A DNA stretch of 64,000 nucleotides from Setaria digitata (Eukaryota; Nematoda; Chromadorea; Rhabditida; Setariidae). A model generated the notes under the pieces. It saw nothing but the letters and a program-made list of their open reading frames with translations. It made no database searches and was not told the origin of the DNA. The stretch is taken from the NCBI GenBank assembly GCA_003640385.1, contig RCAB01000043.1, positions 62,001-126,000 of the forward strand, written 5' to 3'. Of the stretch, positions 43,160 to 57,900 are shown piece after piece. Every line of letters starts with the position of its first letter. Position 1 is the first letter of the stretch. The translations under genes and the position numbers were made by a program.

Positions 43160-46100
43160 GAGCAGAACGAACAGCGAACCACCATCCCGAGCACCAACCA
43201 CCTCACTCTACCTCCACCCATTCCGTTTCACCGCAAGGTGTTTGGTCTCTCGTTGGCACAACGCCAGCACTACCCACTCTGAGACAAATAATTGCATTGG
43301 CAGGTCGGATGGTCGTCCTCTCCTTCCTCCATGTTCTATGGGGGCGGGAGGAAGCTCACCCACCCTTCTTTACTGTCTCTTCACTTCATCCTTTTGCCTT
43401 ACCGCTATTTCCTCCTCACATGGACAGCGGCGGAACGGATCCGGCAGCTACCTGTCGACTGTCATTACTTGTCAGCAGGAAGTAATGCTGCACTGTGGGA
43501 AACATCGCATTCCCTCGGCTCGGCAGGAACTCCTCCGGTTGCACTTTCTAGATTCCGGAAAAACGTGATGGAGTGGGTGTAAATGGCCCGAGCTGTCGCG
43601 GATATTTCGTAGAACCGTCACTGACTGCTGTAGTGTAGGACGGTAGCCGACCCGCAATAAGAAAGTTTTCATCACGTCAAGGATAGGAATTCACCATGGT
43701 CAAATCGTTCATTCTTCGAAGCACCGATGAGAAAAGCTGCACAGGTGATCAAGAGAATCAAAAGGAAGGCAGACATCCGTCCAGTACCGCTGTAGGTCTC
43801 ATCAGTTGGTGAGTAGAGTGGTCTTTACGTAATTCCACAGATTTTTTCATTTGGTTTATCAACCGGAAAAATGCTTCTATTTGCCTAAGTTTTGCTGGAA
43901 CTTTTACCTCTCACTGGTATGTTTCGCCCATTTATGAACAGCTGAAGAATTTGAAACCAATGATAGCCTATTAGCTGCAAAGTTTTATAATTTTTCACTA
44001 AGTCCTGAAATCCTACTTTGGTCCCAATGAAAATTCTTACATATTTCACAACAGCGTCTGTTGACAGTGATTACGAATTAAACAAATTACGAGTTGATAA
44101 GATTATACTTTGGAAACAATGAAACACCAAACGTAATGCAATTTTATTTATTCTATATAAAGCATTACGCAACAAAATATCTCCCACTGAACAACGAAAG
44201 CTCAAACGATCTTTATGCGATATTATCACAATCTGCCAACATGAATAAAACATTTCGCCAACTGAAGGAATTATTTTTGAAACGAACTTAAAGGTTTCCA
44301 GATAATTACTTGAAAGGTATCGGTTGAGTGAGATAAAACCTTGAAATACATCTCTAATCGGTACAAATGCAAGGGAGAATTTTACCGAGCACTTTCAAAC
44401 TGAGAATGACGAAATCGTCACTAATATGGTCAAAAAAGTTTTGAGAAAGCAGAAGTCCACTCACAGATAAAGCTCATTATGAAAGAAAGATGAAGACCGG
44501 TCTTACGTAGAAAACCAGGCTTAATTTTAGATAAAGACATGAGCCTCGGACGGATCAACTTCCATTCTAAGCCAATATTGCGATGATATTTCGAAACCAA
44601 GCATGTCATTTTGCCTTGAACTGTATGGTCCGGACCCAGAAATTTTTACTAACCATTTGGACAACTCAAACCGTTAGCTACTAGTGATATAGAAGCATCT
44701 TCAAATTACATAACTGTTTTATTCGCTTTCATCGAAAGAATGAATTGTAGAAACGTATAAAATTTTCCATTGTTTGCTTTAATCAAATAATGAATTGATG
44801 TCAAACGTCACGCACGTGAGAATTTACTAGATATGGTCCTTATTCACGTAAATGAACTAAGGAAATAATTGAACAGTTGGCACTCGAATTACCTCATTCA
44901 TTACGTATGAAAATACTCGAGAGGGATAAAAAATGAGGTAAATTCTCTATTCCGATGCAAATATGAAAACTGCCAAACAAATTATACGTTGTCAACGTAA
45001 TTTTATTAAACATTCTGAAGAGGAACGAAGTTAAAATAGAAGTACATGTTTTGAGGATTAGAAGTATAAAACGAACAACTGACCGTAAAATTACAATTTT
45101 CTCTCAATAAAAAGATGTTTACGAAGAACACTTTACGTTCTTAATGAACAGTGACTAAACAATGCTCAAGAACTGAATTTATTTTTAAAAGTAGACAGGA
45201 CTACTATGTACTGATGTTGTTGCGCTAATAGTGTCTGCATATAACGCTATACCAGATATTCGGAGAACAACGGTAACAAACTATAGAGCACGGAAATTTA
45301 ACTGCGCATTCACTCGAGACTTCTACCTCCGTATCAGCTTCCAAACCCATGAAAGTGGTAAAATTGAGTGAAATGACATGAAACAAAATATTTCAACAAC
45401 AAATATGCACATATTCCGTATCGCGGCAATGAATCCAGCAGGCAAAAAATGTAAAAGCGAGGAATTCATAAAAAAAAAAAGCCAAAGCTAAGGAGAAAAA
45501 AATAAAAAGAAAAAGTAAAATGAAAACTCCCGCATTCAAATTCCTATCAAAAAACTAACAGCTGGAAGTTGCAGCACAAATAAAAAGAAAAACAAAAAAA
45601 TCCTGTCGTACAGAGCTGCGCCTTCATCATTTGACAACTAAACCAAACCACAGAACACTAGATTACAACAAGCTATGAAATGAAATTTCATTAAATTTCA
45701 TTGCGGCACCCTCCTTTCACTTAATGCCATCTTTTTCATCTTTAATACTTCATTTTTATCGAAATTTTCCTTAATTTCAAAATTAGTAATAACTAATGAG
45801 TAACCTCAAAGCAAATGATACCAGGTAGAGTATGAATGGCGTTAAGAAAAAGTACAGCAGAAGCACAGTAATAACACTGTATTGAAGAGAATGAAAGTTA
45901 TTCCTTTATCTATTAAAACAAACGAATGTTTCTAGAATTGACAGAGAAAAGAAAGCAAACCACGAGATAAACCACGAGGTAGACTATTTATATAACACAA
46001 TGCCAAGGAAATGTAAAAATGCAAATAAAGAAGGGTTCATCTCTTCGAAAAGGTTAAAGTTTTCCTACAGAAATCTAAAAAAAGAGTTCGTGACATTACT

Positions 46101-47699
46101 GTTACCGGAAAGCGTCATCACGAATTTTTTTTGCGGCTTTAAAGTGCCATAATCGAATAATCATTTTCTAGTTTATAATCAAAAATTAAAATGTTATTTT
46201 TTGCCGCAAATCATGGTGTCCAAAACCAGCCTTCACATTAAGGCTTCTTGAATAAAAGTCAAAATAAGCATGACTTGATGTGAAGACTCAGCTTTTTTTT
46301 TAATCTTAAAATTTGCATTCTGATCTTTGGCACAGATTCGCAATAACGATTCCCATATAAAAACAAGCAAACATGTGAAAAAAAAAAAAAATGAGACATG
46401 AAATGACAACAGCACACTTTATATATGTAACGGACATGAATCTGGCAAGTGAATTATCAAATCCCTCCTTTTTTTTACAAATGTAAAAGTATTTTATTTT
46501 AAATTCTATATATTCTTCGTAGTAGAAAAACTTATAATTTTTCTGGCACAATGTAAAATTTCGAGAAATATATACAGCAAAAAAAAAAAATACATGCAGT
46601 GAATTTCTGCCTTTCCAATCCTCTATAAAATAAATGACAGGAAAAATGGGCTTAAACGAAACTCGGTGTAATAAAAAAGTAAACCATTTGGTTTAGTAGA
46701 ATGAAGAAGTGAATTATTCAACCTTTTAATCTACATAAACAAAGAGAGAGAGAGAGAGAGAAAAAAAAAAAGAAAAACCGCGATCTTTGTTCACTAACTG
46801 TACTACAAAACGATCCCATGAGAAACAGGTTAAAATTGAGGTATTTGCAATGTATAAAATATAACGAAGACAGGATAAAAGTTTCCAACAACAGCACGAC
46901 CAGCAATGCAATATGCTACCTTTACAAGTCTGCTAGCCGAGACGTTTCATCTGCTGCAGTCTCTGTAGTCAATTTGAAATCTTGTTGCGTTTTAGACATA
47001 TGGCGATGCAAAAATATCGAAATGTCGAAAAGTTTGCATTATTGCCACGGTTTCTGTGATATTTCCGTACCGACGACAGCGTTCAGCCCGTTCAAGCAAA
47101 GCAACAAACATTTCTTCTAGCAACTAAGATACGCATGTATGTTGTGCAGCTGAATCACCCGTTTCGTGCATATAATGAAGAAAAAAAGACGAGTAAATGA
47201 AGAATTGTAGTTCCTCTTTAAAAAAATACCTACGTTTCATTCTATGTTCATTTTCCTACCATAACCTTAAAATAATCACAAATCAAAAAAAGAAAAAAGA
47301 CAAAGAAAAACTGATCCCGCCTGATTGGATGTAACGCACTTTCCAGTACAAAATTACAGTTCGAAAAGCTTACTTTAAAGATGGGTTAGTAAGGACTAGC
47401 TATATTTACATATTACACACCCTAATCCACAACTTAGCAAAGCCCGTAAAAAATGGGAAGATAATAAAAAGAAACTGTATCCAACAGAAATTTAATGATT
47501 AAACTTAATAAATTTCAGGGCATTCTCATGTTTATCAGTCAATTTAAACAAAAGCTATTGAAATAAACAAACATTTCTGAATCAATTTCTTATCTTCAAT
47601 ATGTTTCAAGGTTACGATAGGAAGGTAAACGCAAATAATTTTGAAGAAGTGGAAAAAGTGGCATTACAGGAAAATCCCATCCGTCTGCCGTGTATTACC
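43160..47699. other. Intergenic region between daf-16 and aak
   Basis: The first 500 bases (43.15-43.65 kb) are GC-richer than the rest, with overlapping open frames on both strands. This is probably the aak promoter/first-exon region. The remainder is AT-rich with many A-runs and no supported gene. It contains the GA microsatellite near 46.74 kb and should include the daf-16 3' UTR next to 47.7 kb. Confidence 0.5.
46741..46772. repeat. (AG)n then A-rich simple repeat
   Basis: About ten AG dinucleotides are followed by an A-run. It is non-coding and lies about 930 bases beyond the daf-16 stop codon. Confidence 0.9.
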
Positions 47700-50600
47700 T
47701 TAAATATTGTCGAAACTTAGCTGACTACCGGCAGACTGAGATAATTCATGACGAATAACGGCTTCCATGTTCTCAACCTCCATCAGCGGTTGGTCAGGAA
47801 GTGCCAAATTCTCCAAATCCATGGGTAAAGCTGCTGTGTTACCGCTAAATGATTGCTGAGCAGCGCAACTTATTGAAGGATGAATACTAACAGGTACAAC
47901 ACTTGAATGCATCCAGTTGGATGTGCCGACGTTACCACTTCCAGCTGAATAGCTGCCATTGTATGGTACCCTAAAACGGTGGTAAATTCTGGTAGTACTA
48001 ATAAAAATTCTTTTACTTCACTAAGGATTATGCGCCATCATGAAATAAATGATAATTGCACTTATTATAAAAGAATGATAAATCAGTCAATATAAAATCA
48101 TTATCCTAACAACTCTCCATGTTGCCATCATTTTTTTGTTAGACACCTTCACTTCCCAACATTTATTTGTCTGATAGTTTCTGTGTTTTCTAGCTCTAAC
48201 ACAGCTTATCAGAATATGTCCGACTAAAGCCATCAAAAAGTGGCGACAAAAATTACTTACCCTTGCTGATTTGGTATCCTGTTTTGTATAAGATGTGTAC
48301 GCAGTAACGGATTCTGAATATTTTGAACACCTCGTACGACATCCAATTCGTGGTAAGATGGTGGCGGTTGGACACTATTTTCGGTCTGCAATTAAATTAC
48401 ATAGAGAATACTTTTAAGGATTTGAAGAATGCAGCATTTAACCCTAGAGAAATGAACTAAAAGTATCAGGAAGTATTCAAGAAGATAATCAACGTCACAA
48501 GGCTAAATTATATAAGAAAAAATTGATAACACCCTGCTCGATGATGCTTCCGTTTTGATATGGCCAATCATATTAGAGGAGGTTGGTGCATTGGTGCCAT
48601 TTAACATCGGATTAGCCATGGGCCTATGGAATGCTGGACTATCGCTCTGGTTCAGATTCATCTGCAGAAAGATAACATAGAAGACTAAACGGGTGGAGAG
48701 TATGTACTAATATTGTGTTTCTAATGCTAACTCAAAATGTAAGTTTATGCTTAACATTTCGATTCACCTCATATTTTTCGATTAGAATGTTTTAAATAAC
48801 CTAAAGTTACTAAACATAAGAGTGTTTGCTTATAGTTTACTTCATTCGTGCGATCCAGGATGTCATGTGGCATAGCGCTAGCCGCCTCAACAAACGGTGG
48901 AAAATCAAAACTGTCGAAGTTTTCGTAATTCTCCAACATCGATGGCGATACGCGTGATGAGGAACCTGATAATGAAAGGTTCGACTGTGTACGAGATCTA
49001 AAACGATAATTTGAATTAGTTCTCTCCACATTCAGAGAAAATCGCTTTTATGCAGTACGAAACAGCGTGAAAAAATGAGAGGCCACCATGATATTTAATT
49101 TACTTTATATTTCAGATGAAAGAATAGTTTTATTCAGAAGTTTCTCAGAGAATTAAAGAGATGCAATACAATTATTGCAAATGACTCATCGGTAGTCATA
49201 ATATTTATCCTCAAAAGTCCTTAAAAAACTAAATTTTGCTTGAAACTTGAATCCAAATAATAATCCTGACCGGAAAGGTTCAAAGTTCGATGAATCTTCT
49301 TCACCAGCATACAACTCTCGGCTCAGTACTGAACCCTGAAGAGAAAAAATGATGTGATTTCCAATCAAGAGATAGAATCCTTCACAAAAGAAAGTAAAGT
49401 TTAAATGTGATGCCTTAGAAGAGTTCTACACTCCTTTATCACGGCAAAATCTGACTTTCACAATCCTGACGGCTATTAACGATACCTGTGAACTAACAAT
49501 AGAGCTTCCAGCACTATGAAGCGTGGTACCACCACCAGCACGCATTTCCATCACCTTCTTTCGAGCACCCCGTCGTTTCTTATCCATCGCTACCTTAATT
49601 GGATCTTTTATGAGCTGTGAAAAAGAAAAGGGTAAAATTTGAAGCAAGAATTCCTAAGTAAGTCCTAATTAAGAGGTTAAAAAATAAAATAAACCTAATC
49701 TATTCTGCCTCATGTCCTTTATTGCACACTAATCCTTACTACTATTTCCAACCGAATACTGACAGGTATTCGAATGATAATAAAATTTTTATCCTGCATA
49801 AAAACAAAGTGGTATAAAAAACAACTGATCCGAAGAAATCCTCATAACAGGCTTAGAAGAAAATAGAAGAAAATGTAGACACATGAAGACAGTTCTGGAG
49901 AGAGGGAAAAACAGGTAAAAGCTTTTTTCTTTTTAATTCAGTGTAAGTCATAGTTCTAGCCTGACTTAGCCTTGATTAGTGCATTTCGCTTTAAAAAAAA
50001 ATACGCTAGCACAACGATTATAATCTCAAAATTCCGCATAAAATCAAACTAACTACTCAATTTTCATATTTCACAAATGCCTTAAAAAGTTCGTAAGAAG
50101 ATTCACATGCTTCATAAATTTTGGAGAAAGTAAAAAAAAAGTGATGAAGTCATACTTTTGTAGTTGTCTCCAATGTTGCAGACCTTTGTCTTCGTGGGTT
50201 CCTACCTGGTTTCGCATCTGGGTTGATTACCCACCATGAACTCTTCCCAGCACCTTCATTTTGTATCCGCATGAAACGGCTGTGTAAAGAAAGGTTATGC
50301 CGAATTGAATTCTGCAACGATTACTGACGAATACCAAATATTTGCGGAAAAGAACTCAAACTCTTTGAAACTGAAAATGATATGTGGATCTATGAAATGC
50401 AAAACCGTTAGGACTGAAATTCCAATAATCCCATTTTTTTTAATATGTATTATTATGACTAATCAAAAACTTTGCTCATCACAACAAGTGCAATGAGGGA
50501 TGGATCTCATACAAATGATATTTGAATGTGATAATAAATTAGGTTTTGACGTGTCTTCTTTGAAGCATAAAACTGCCTCTGAGAAATAGAAGTCGAAAAA

Positions 50601-51941
50601 CTTTACCACCATAAAGCATTTTCAACTTTCATCACGGAACGACAAAAACAGACACACAGTAAGATTGACTTTCTTTGCTGTCATCGAGCAAAAGTGATTC
50701 GGAACTAAAGAAAATTCTACCTTCCACCCAGCTGATTGTTCCTGACTTGTACGATTGCCAAAATACGGTACATTTGAAGCGAACCAGTTGTAAATTTCGT
50801 TTAATCTCATTCGGCCATCAGAAGTACTTTTCAGCGCCTTAGCAATTAAGTCTGAGTAACTTTCTTCACCCCAAGGATTCGGTTTTTTTTGACTGACAGT
50901 ACCATTCAGCCTCTTCCTGACTCGTTTTCTTTTAATCGGCTTTCGTTCACCAGGATCTTCTGGATCCTCTTCAACTGGTCCTCCAGTAGCACATGCAGGT
51001 GCTGTGAAATACGGCATTGCAGCACTCAAATCTATAGATCCTACAACTCGAGAACTGGTACATTTATTTAGCATGTTAGATCTCGAACACGTTATTTTAC
51101 TCTGAGTACCGGAACACGGTAGAGCCTTAACAGACATGTTATTGTCATTTGCGGCTCGTGGAGTTGAGCTGGATGCTGTATGTGGATCAACGGGTGCCAC
51201 AGTTATATTCTGCACTGAACCATCATCAATGATAGGATGTTCCGATGGGGATATCGGACTGTCAGATATGTCTTCACCCGAACTAGCGACAGAAAGCAGG
51301 CCTGATGTGTTTCCTGCTACTGAGACCAATTTTATAACGGAGAACTGTGCGTTGCTACTGGCTGGAGAAACGTTTTGACTTCCATTTAGAGTAGAATGTG
51401 TTACTGCCTGAGAATGAGTTTCTGCCTCTGGCGACAGTGACAGTGTCGGTAAAGCATCTACAGCGTGCTGACTTGGGATATCACCAGGAACGCGTGACAA
51501 ACTCGGATAAGACCGACAACTCGGGTAAGCACCGTCGAATTTAGCGTTGTCTGTGTCTAGTGTTGAAAGTCGCATGTCGCTCTGAGTTCGGAATGCAATC
51601 TTCTTCGGACAGAGAATAAAGCCTTGTTTACCCCTGCTGAGACCCATTTTTGGCACTAACTGCGACTTCTGATCAGAATCTGGGTCCGGAATTAAGCTAA
51701 GATTCGATTTCAATGCCTCAACCAAGCTTGCACTAGAAGTTGCACTAATACTTGCGCTAGAATCATGGAACAGTAAAGCCTGTGCATTTACTCCCGGCGA
51801 CAGGCTTGGATCTGCCGTACTCACTGCAACGGTACCCAATTCAAGGTGAACTAACTGTCGTTGAGGCCATGTGTGTGAACGAACGCGCTGTTCAAAATCA
51901 GCGTAATCATTCGCATTCATTTCCGGGTTTACTGCTTCCAT
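47700..51941 (-). CDS. daf-16: FOXO transcription factor DAF-16, B-type isoform
   Basis: A single 1,221-base first exon (51941-50721) joins the same seven shared exons (50311 to 47700) in phase, giving about 750 residues. It replaces the N-terminal half of the fork-head with a different sequence: [19 protein letters not shown], then [16 protein letters not shown] and SAGWK (about residues 353-407). This is the B-type half known from C. elegans daf-16b. It has its own Akt-type site near the N-terminus (RVRSHTWP, T24). About 300 residues of Ser/Pro-rich, low-complexity linker precede a basic RKRVRKR patch. The ATG follows an in-frame TGA by nine bases. Because the exon lies between the A-specific and shared exons, it must use its own promoter, presumably in 52-54 kb. 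Confidence 0.9.
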
Positions 51942-54900
51942 TTTATCTCCTCAACCAAAAAAAAAGAACGAACAATTAAGGAAATAGTACAGGCAACTTT
52001 TTAAAGTCAGTCACAATAGTAGAAACCACTGATGATGCAAAACGTCTCGCTCGTATGAAAAGGATGACCGCCGATACAGGATCTAAATGACTTAGGAAGG
52101 GATTAATTGAATGAAATCCGGAAATTCAACCGGAACGAATAGAAAAATATGCAGCAGTGAACATCAATAAAAAGCGAAAATTAGGAATGCGCGTTGGGAA
52201 GAGTGCACTGATAGGTAAGTAGAGTGAGTGACCTTCAGTCGTTCGATAACGGTTCGCGTTCTGGTCGAGATGTTGCTAGGGGTATGATGTATTTGCAATG
52301 GGACGATCACTGGTCACTCAACAGTGATGTATTACTACCCTTTGGTCGAGTCGAGTAGTCCTGCCTGGTCCGTTGACCCTTCCTATGTCTCCCTCCCTTT
52401 CCCACTCACAGCACTCCCCCTTCACAGGTTCAACAAGCGAAACAGTAATGGGCAGAGGAACGGAACAGGCGAAGAAAAGCAATTTTTGGTTACTTCAGAG
52501 AAGAAGACAAAAAGCTTTATGCAAAAAGCGAAAGTGATGAGAGAAGTTGCACCCTGCGAGAGTAGAAGAAAATGAGGAGTGGAGAGGTAGAGGGAGAGAC
52601 TGTGAAGAGAGCAAGGAACGTGCATACCTTCAGGTTGAATAGTAAAAGACACTGGGACAGGTTGGGGACCATGCAAGGCTGACGCTGTTCTGTTCAGTTA
52701 GCTCACTGTTAGCCACCTCTCTGGCATTCCATTTGTAGCCGGTTTGTGGAAGGGACGGTTTGCACCGTGTCTATGCAAAACTAAAATGCAACGCTCACAA
52801 GGTTTGCCAGTTCTGATTGGCACAAACCGTGCACTATCAGTCAAGGATATCACTGCAGAAGGGTTTATCCGGGAACTGACGAGCAAGAAAAGTGATGATG
52901 ACTAAAGACGAAGAGGCAAATTCGTTGCTGCACCTCATCGATCGCTGCAACAGAGCGGCGGAAGGAGTGCAGGTCATTCAAGGCTTTCATTTGCTGCAGA
53001 GCGATTAGTTCAGGAAAAACCCCTTACTCAAAGTTTTCACTTAACTTCTCCACTGTTCTTCTTTCTGAGAGTTAGCTCTTGATGCAAATTTTATGAAACA
53101 CTTTTGGAACTGACGAACTAAATAACAATCCATTCAGCATTTACCTGCAATATTATGCGGTCCCTGTCACTGCAACTTTTTGCCAACCAGTCAAAAATTC
53201 AGCATAGTGGAGAGGCAAATATTACTGATATAAATTAAAATCGTTTTCAGCGAAAGTTATATTTATATCCCGTCTCATCATACCACACGGCGTGGGCCAG
53301 GGTGCATATCACGGCGTGTGATTCACCTCTTTTCTCAACTGACGACTAGCCAAAGTAGCAGCAGCTGCTGCATCATTCAGATCGGATCAGTACTGCCTTG
53401 GTTGATAGCAACGCCAGAAAATTTGAAACGAAACAAAGTTCTCAGCTCAGTTTTTAAACTGTCCTTTTTGTTCTCTCTGTAACGTCTCAGTAACTCTGCT
53501 GGAGACTGAAGAGTGCCGTTCACATGAAGTCCTTATAAGATCGAGCCGCAGCTTTGATCGGATCTTATTTCAAACAACAACGCCCTTCTATTCATCTGCA
53601 GAACTGTGTATATTTCAGTATTAGCAGAAATGCCGTACCCTACAGTGAACTAACTCTTCATCAGCAACCCACCCCTTCCCTTACCCAACACCCCTCATCT
53701 CTCTATTCTATATCCATTAACAAAAAGTCTAGGCGTCACAATGAAAACCAATACACATCTCTCTCTATTAAAAATCTCTTCGTCAACCTTCCGACGTCCT
53801 AGCTCTCACCTACTCCACACTCCCTACACACTGATGCTCCCATAACCGGGGAAAGGCTCACGGAAGACATTCACTTAACTGTTGATGATGATAATAATGA
53901 TAATGATAATGATGCCTGTGATGACAGTTGAGGAGAGAAGGCAGTGCATAAAATGGTTATTCGTGCCACGAGTCCCTCTTATAAAGCATCAAAAATCATC
54001 GATTAAACGTCAAACTATGGGAAAGATGGATAAGTTCGGGAAAGAAAAAAAACGATTTCAGATGAAGTCATTGCAGGAAACAGAAATACGAGCTGAAGGC
54101 ATGAACGAGTACACCTTCCTTCTCACTCTTTGAATTAATTGTGCTAATTCGTAGATGAGATATAATGTACATGTTGGCAATGACATATAGAAAGGAGTTC
54201 GCCTCAACGGTTGCCATCTTCGTAATATTACGTCTTTTAATTATAACACCTTCAGTATTCTTCCTGGCGTATTGGTATGATATAGAACAGTTTAATTGTG
54301 CTGAATTCAGTAAAAGCGAATAAATAAAGTCTGCAGAGAATATATAACAAGAAAAATGACCAACCTTCCATCCAGCGGAACTATTCGAATCGCCTTTATC
54401 TCTAAAGTACGGAACATTCTGGACCATCCACTCATATACTATAAAAAAGATGACTCGCAAACCGAACGGAACAATTTAGGATACTGACTAATCTTTTTTA
54501 TTATTGCCGTTCAACAACCACCATGAAACTGCAACTAACCTCAACTACTGTACGAAAGTCAAGATATACTTAAAGCAAAATTAATTCGTTACCTTGCGAA
54601 AGAGTCAGTCGCTTCTCAGGCGAACTAACAATAGCTTGTGTGATGAGATCGGCATATGACATATTGCCCCAGGCATTACGACGTGTCGTAGATTTCTTAC
54701 TAGAAGCCACAACACCTGAATCGGATGTATCAGATGGAGTACCGGACGCTCCGATTGGACCCGCTGAGTTCGTTCCGCACGACACTGGTGATGAGATCCT
54801 ATAGTATATATTCACATTCAACATGAAAGCAAAAGTTCGGGCAAAAACGTGAACAGTACTATTCCGCAGACGGTCTTCTGCTAAATAAATATTTTTATAA

Positions 54901-57900
54901 TAAGCGTACAGCAGCGTACACGTACACAGTGACCAGTCACAGTTAAAAAAAGAAACGGGAAAATTAAATTACCCCGGTGAAAACGAATCACTTTCGGGTG
55001 AGCCCATTAACACAGCTGTTGAACTGGTGCCCAGTCGACCATTGCTCAGCTTCTCTACACTATCACACAAGCTGCAAAGTTTCAAATTTATGACTGAAAG
55101 GTACAATAACAGCATATGCACAAAATACTTAAACTAGTACAAAAGGGTGAAATACTTGCTGTTGCAAAGAAGGATGTGTTATGCTTCCGGTAAATATATC
55201 CCAGTTCAAATCAGTTGGGAAATCTACTTTGGACATCATTCAGTGATAGTGCTTACTACTTCCTTCCTCTCCAGAAAAAAAAAAGTGAAAGAGAAAAATA
55301 ACGAAATAAAGCAAAACATTGTAATGCACTAAAAAAAAGTTTTTTAAAGACCTTACAAAAAAATCAACTAGTAGTGCATTTTGTTCTTACAACAGATCAG
55401 AATAAAACATAGAGAATACTAGGCAACGATGAACTGGAATCCAATTTTAAAATTTATTCAGTACAGAACAGTCAACCAGATGGTTAAACTGTGCATAATG
55501 TCAGCAGTACACGTTCAACCACTTATACTTTTTATATCCATGATTACGTTAATAATCTAATTTAAAAAGTGAAGGGAAGAATATTATGCACCTTCTCAAA
55601 AACATTTCTAGACAATAATAAAAACTATGATCGAATTAAAGGAATTCAAAAAAGAAAAAAAAAGAAACGAAAGTGAAGTGGTCTTGCAAATCACAGTAGG
55701 TAATACTCAAAACTCAATAACCATCAATAGTGTTCCTTGGGTTTCGATATGCTGCTTTTCGTATTATTCAGCAGTAACTGGAAACAAGCTATAGCTTCAG
55801 TTTGTATATAGAGTGAAGTAGGGCATTATGACAGAGGCCGGAAAGAAATTTTCACTAACCAGCTCAACCCATACTTTCTACAGAATATAAAATTTGTAGG
55901 TGCACACGTTAATGGAGCAGTTCCCCACTTCACTGAAATAGGATGAAGGTGATATAGTCTGAAACGCACTCTGTCACACTAAAGTATCGCCCCATTTCAT
56001 CATTTTGAAAAAATTTTCGAAAGAAACTGGAAAATAAAATTTATTAGCTGAAATACTTTATTACTTGAAAACTTTCTTAAGCTCAGCTGACATCGATGAT
56101 TGGGATTATCACAAATATTAACGATAATTGTTGAATATGTGGCAAAAACGTAAAGCAGGGCGAAAAAATCGAAAGGCACCTGAATATAATTTGTAAATGC
56201 AACAAAGTACTTTATTCCTAGTATATATCTATTATTATTCTCTTTATTTTTCATCTTACAAGTATTGTAGACCGTAATATGCTACCTGTAATGTAAAATT
56301 TGTTGCCTGTTACCAATGCCATCAAAGAGTACCACACGCCGAGGATGACAAAATTTTCAACACAAGAAGAATTTGAAAATCTGACTTGATTTCTTCAACT
56401 TACATTTTTTTCAGGTATTGATCATTCTACTGGAACCTTTAAATGTCATTCCGGGCGCTATAAAAAAGCTTAAATTCGGTTGTAAAGTACATTATGGCTC
56501 ATTCAAGGACGAATTATCATCAATCAAACATCCGCTAATATCATTTATGGTTTATCGTTTACGGTAATTACATACATATATGCTCAACTGAATTGAAATA
56601 TTTTCTCTTTTTAGATGAAATTATTTCATTATTTCAAATACTTCATCGTCCATTAGCAGAAAAAGCATACAGAGATAATTACCTGGTCCAAAATACTGGT
56701 GTATTGATGCACTGTGCATTAACTTAAGCCTGGGTTAAAAGATTCACCACTAAATTACATGCTTAGTTTTAATCTGCCGATTAAAAGTATAAGATGTGCC
56801 AATTAGTTCAATTTTATAAAGACGAAAGGGAGTTCCTTAATTTCATCGCTTTTCGAGGATTACAATTCCAAGAGAAAACTATTACGGCTGAGAGATTCAA
56901 GAACCAGAAAAAAGTCTCAGTCTTTCTTACTAATCTTGCTCACCCCTTACTAAATAGAACATATAAGAACTGCTGCAAGATAAAATTATTCGGATGTTGT
57001 TCCTAGTGATATTCAGAAACAAAAGTGCCAATTTTCGAGAAAATAATTTTAGATGAATACTTACAACATCACTTCAGTCGCATCGAAGTCTCCCTAACTG
57101 TTCGAGATGAACTGCAAAATTTTCATCCTTTTTCCCGAAATGTTTTCATATTCCTTCAACAGGAGTGTACCCTGTCAATCAGTTCAAATCTCCTACTAAC
57201 GTAAGCGTGAGATGAACTTGGATAAAAAGGTTATGAAGTACAATTACACTTAAACCGCCTTTTGTCCCATATCCTTTTAAGCCTACGTGCTGAACCTATG
57301 AAAACACTGCTGCATGTCCTAAATTAGGCTTTATTAGAAAAGCGTGTGCTACAATTCATCAACAACACATAGCTTTTTTTTGCTAAGCAAAATATGTTAT
57401 TTTCTAGCGTAATGTAGATTAAACAGACATCAGTCTAAATACAGCAGTAAAGGAAACCCCTATCATATAACATAATGAAAATGAAGTACAATATGGACGT
57501 CAAAGCTGAATTTTCTGTTCCTGATATTTGCAGAGTTTGAACAGCTTGTCATGAGAGCCAACCGTTCAAAACCACTCCAATAACTACAGTAATTTACACT
57601 GTGCTTTAATACCATTAAAGAAAACGAAGCGAGGTTATTCCTAAATCTCAGAATAATGGAAGAAAACCGCCTGGGGAAATAAAAAAAAAAAAAAAAAATT
57701 GGTACTACACATAATTATACACAAAATTTTGTGACATTCAACAAATAATAAGTCTAACTGTTGCTAATGTATAAATAAAATTACAAAAAATGTGCTAAAA
57801 AATCTATTTGGTAGGGTGAAACAGCTGAGAAAAATATATCTAAAGCTATGATACTTACTCCTTTAACTTACCTCATTAACAGCAGTATCTGTAATGTAGC

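Noticed and set aside
43160..43582. Several long plus-strand open frames in the GC-rich region upstream of aak.
   Set aside because: Three overlapping frames are open at once, a consequence of GC content. None has protein-like features, and the region is better explained as the aak promoter.
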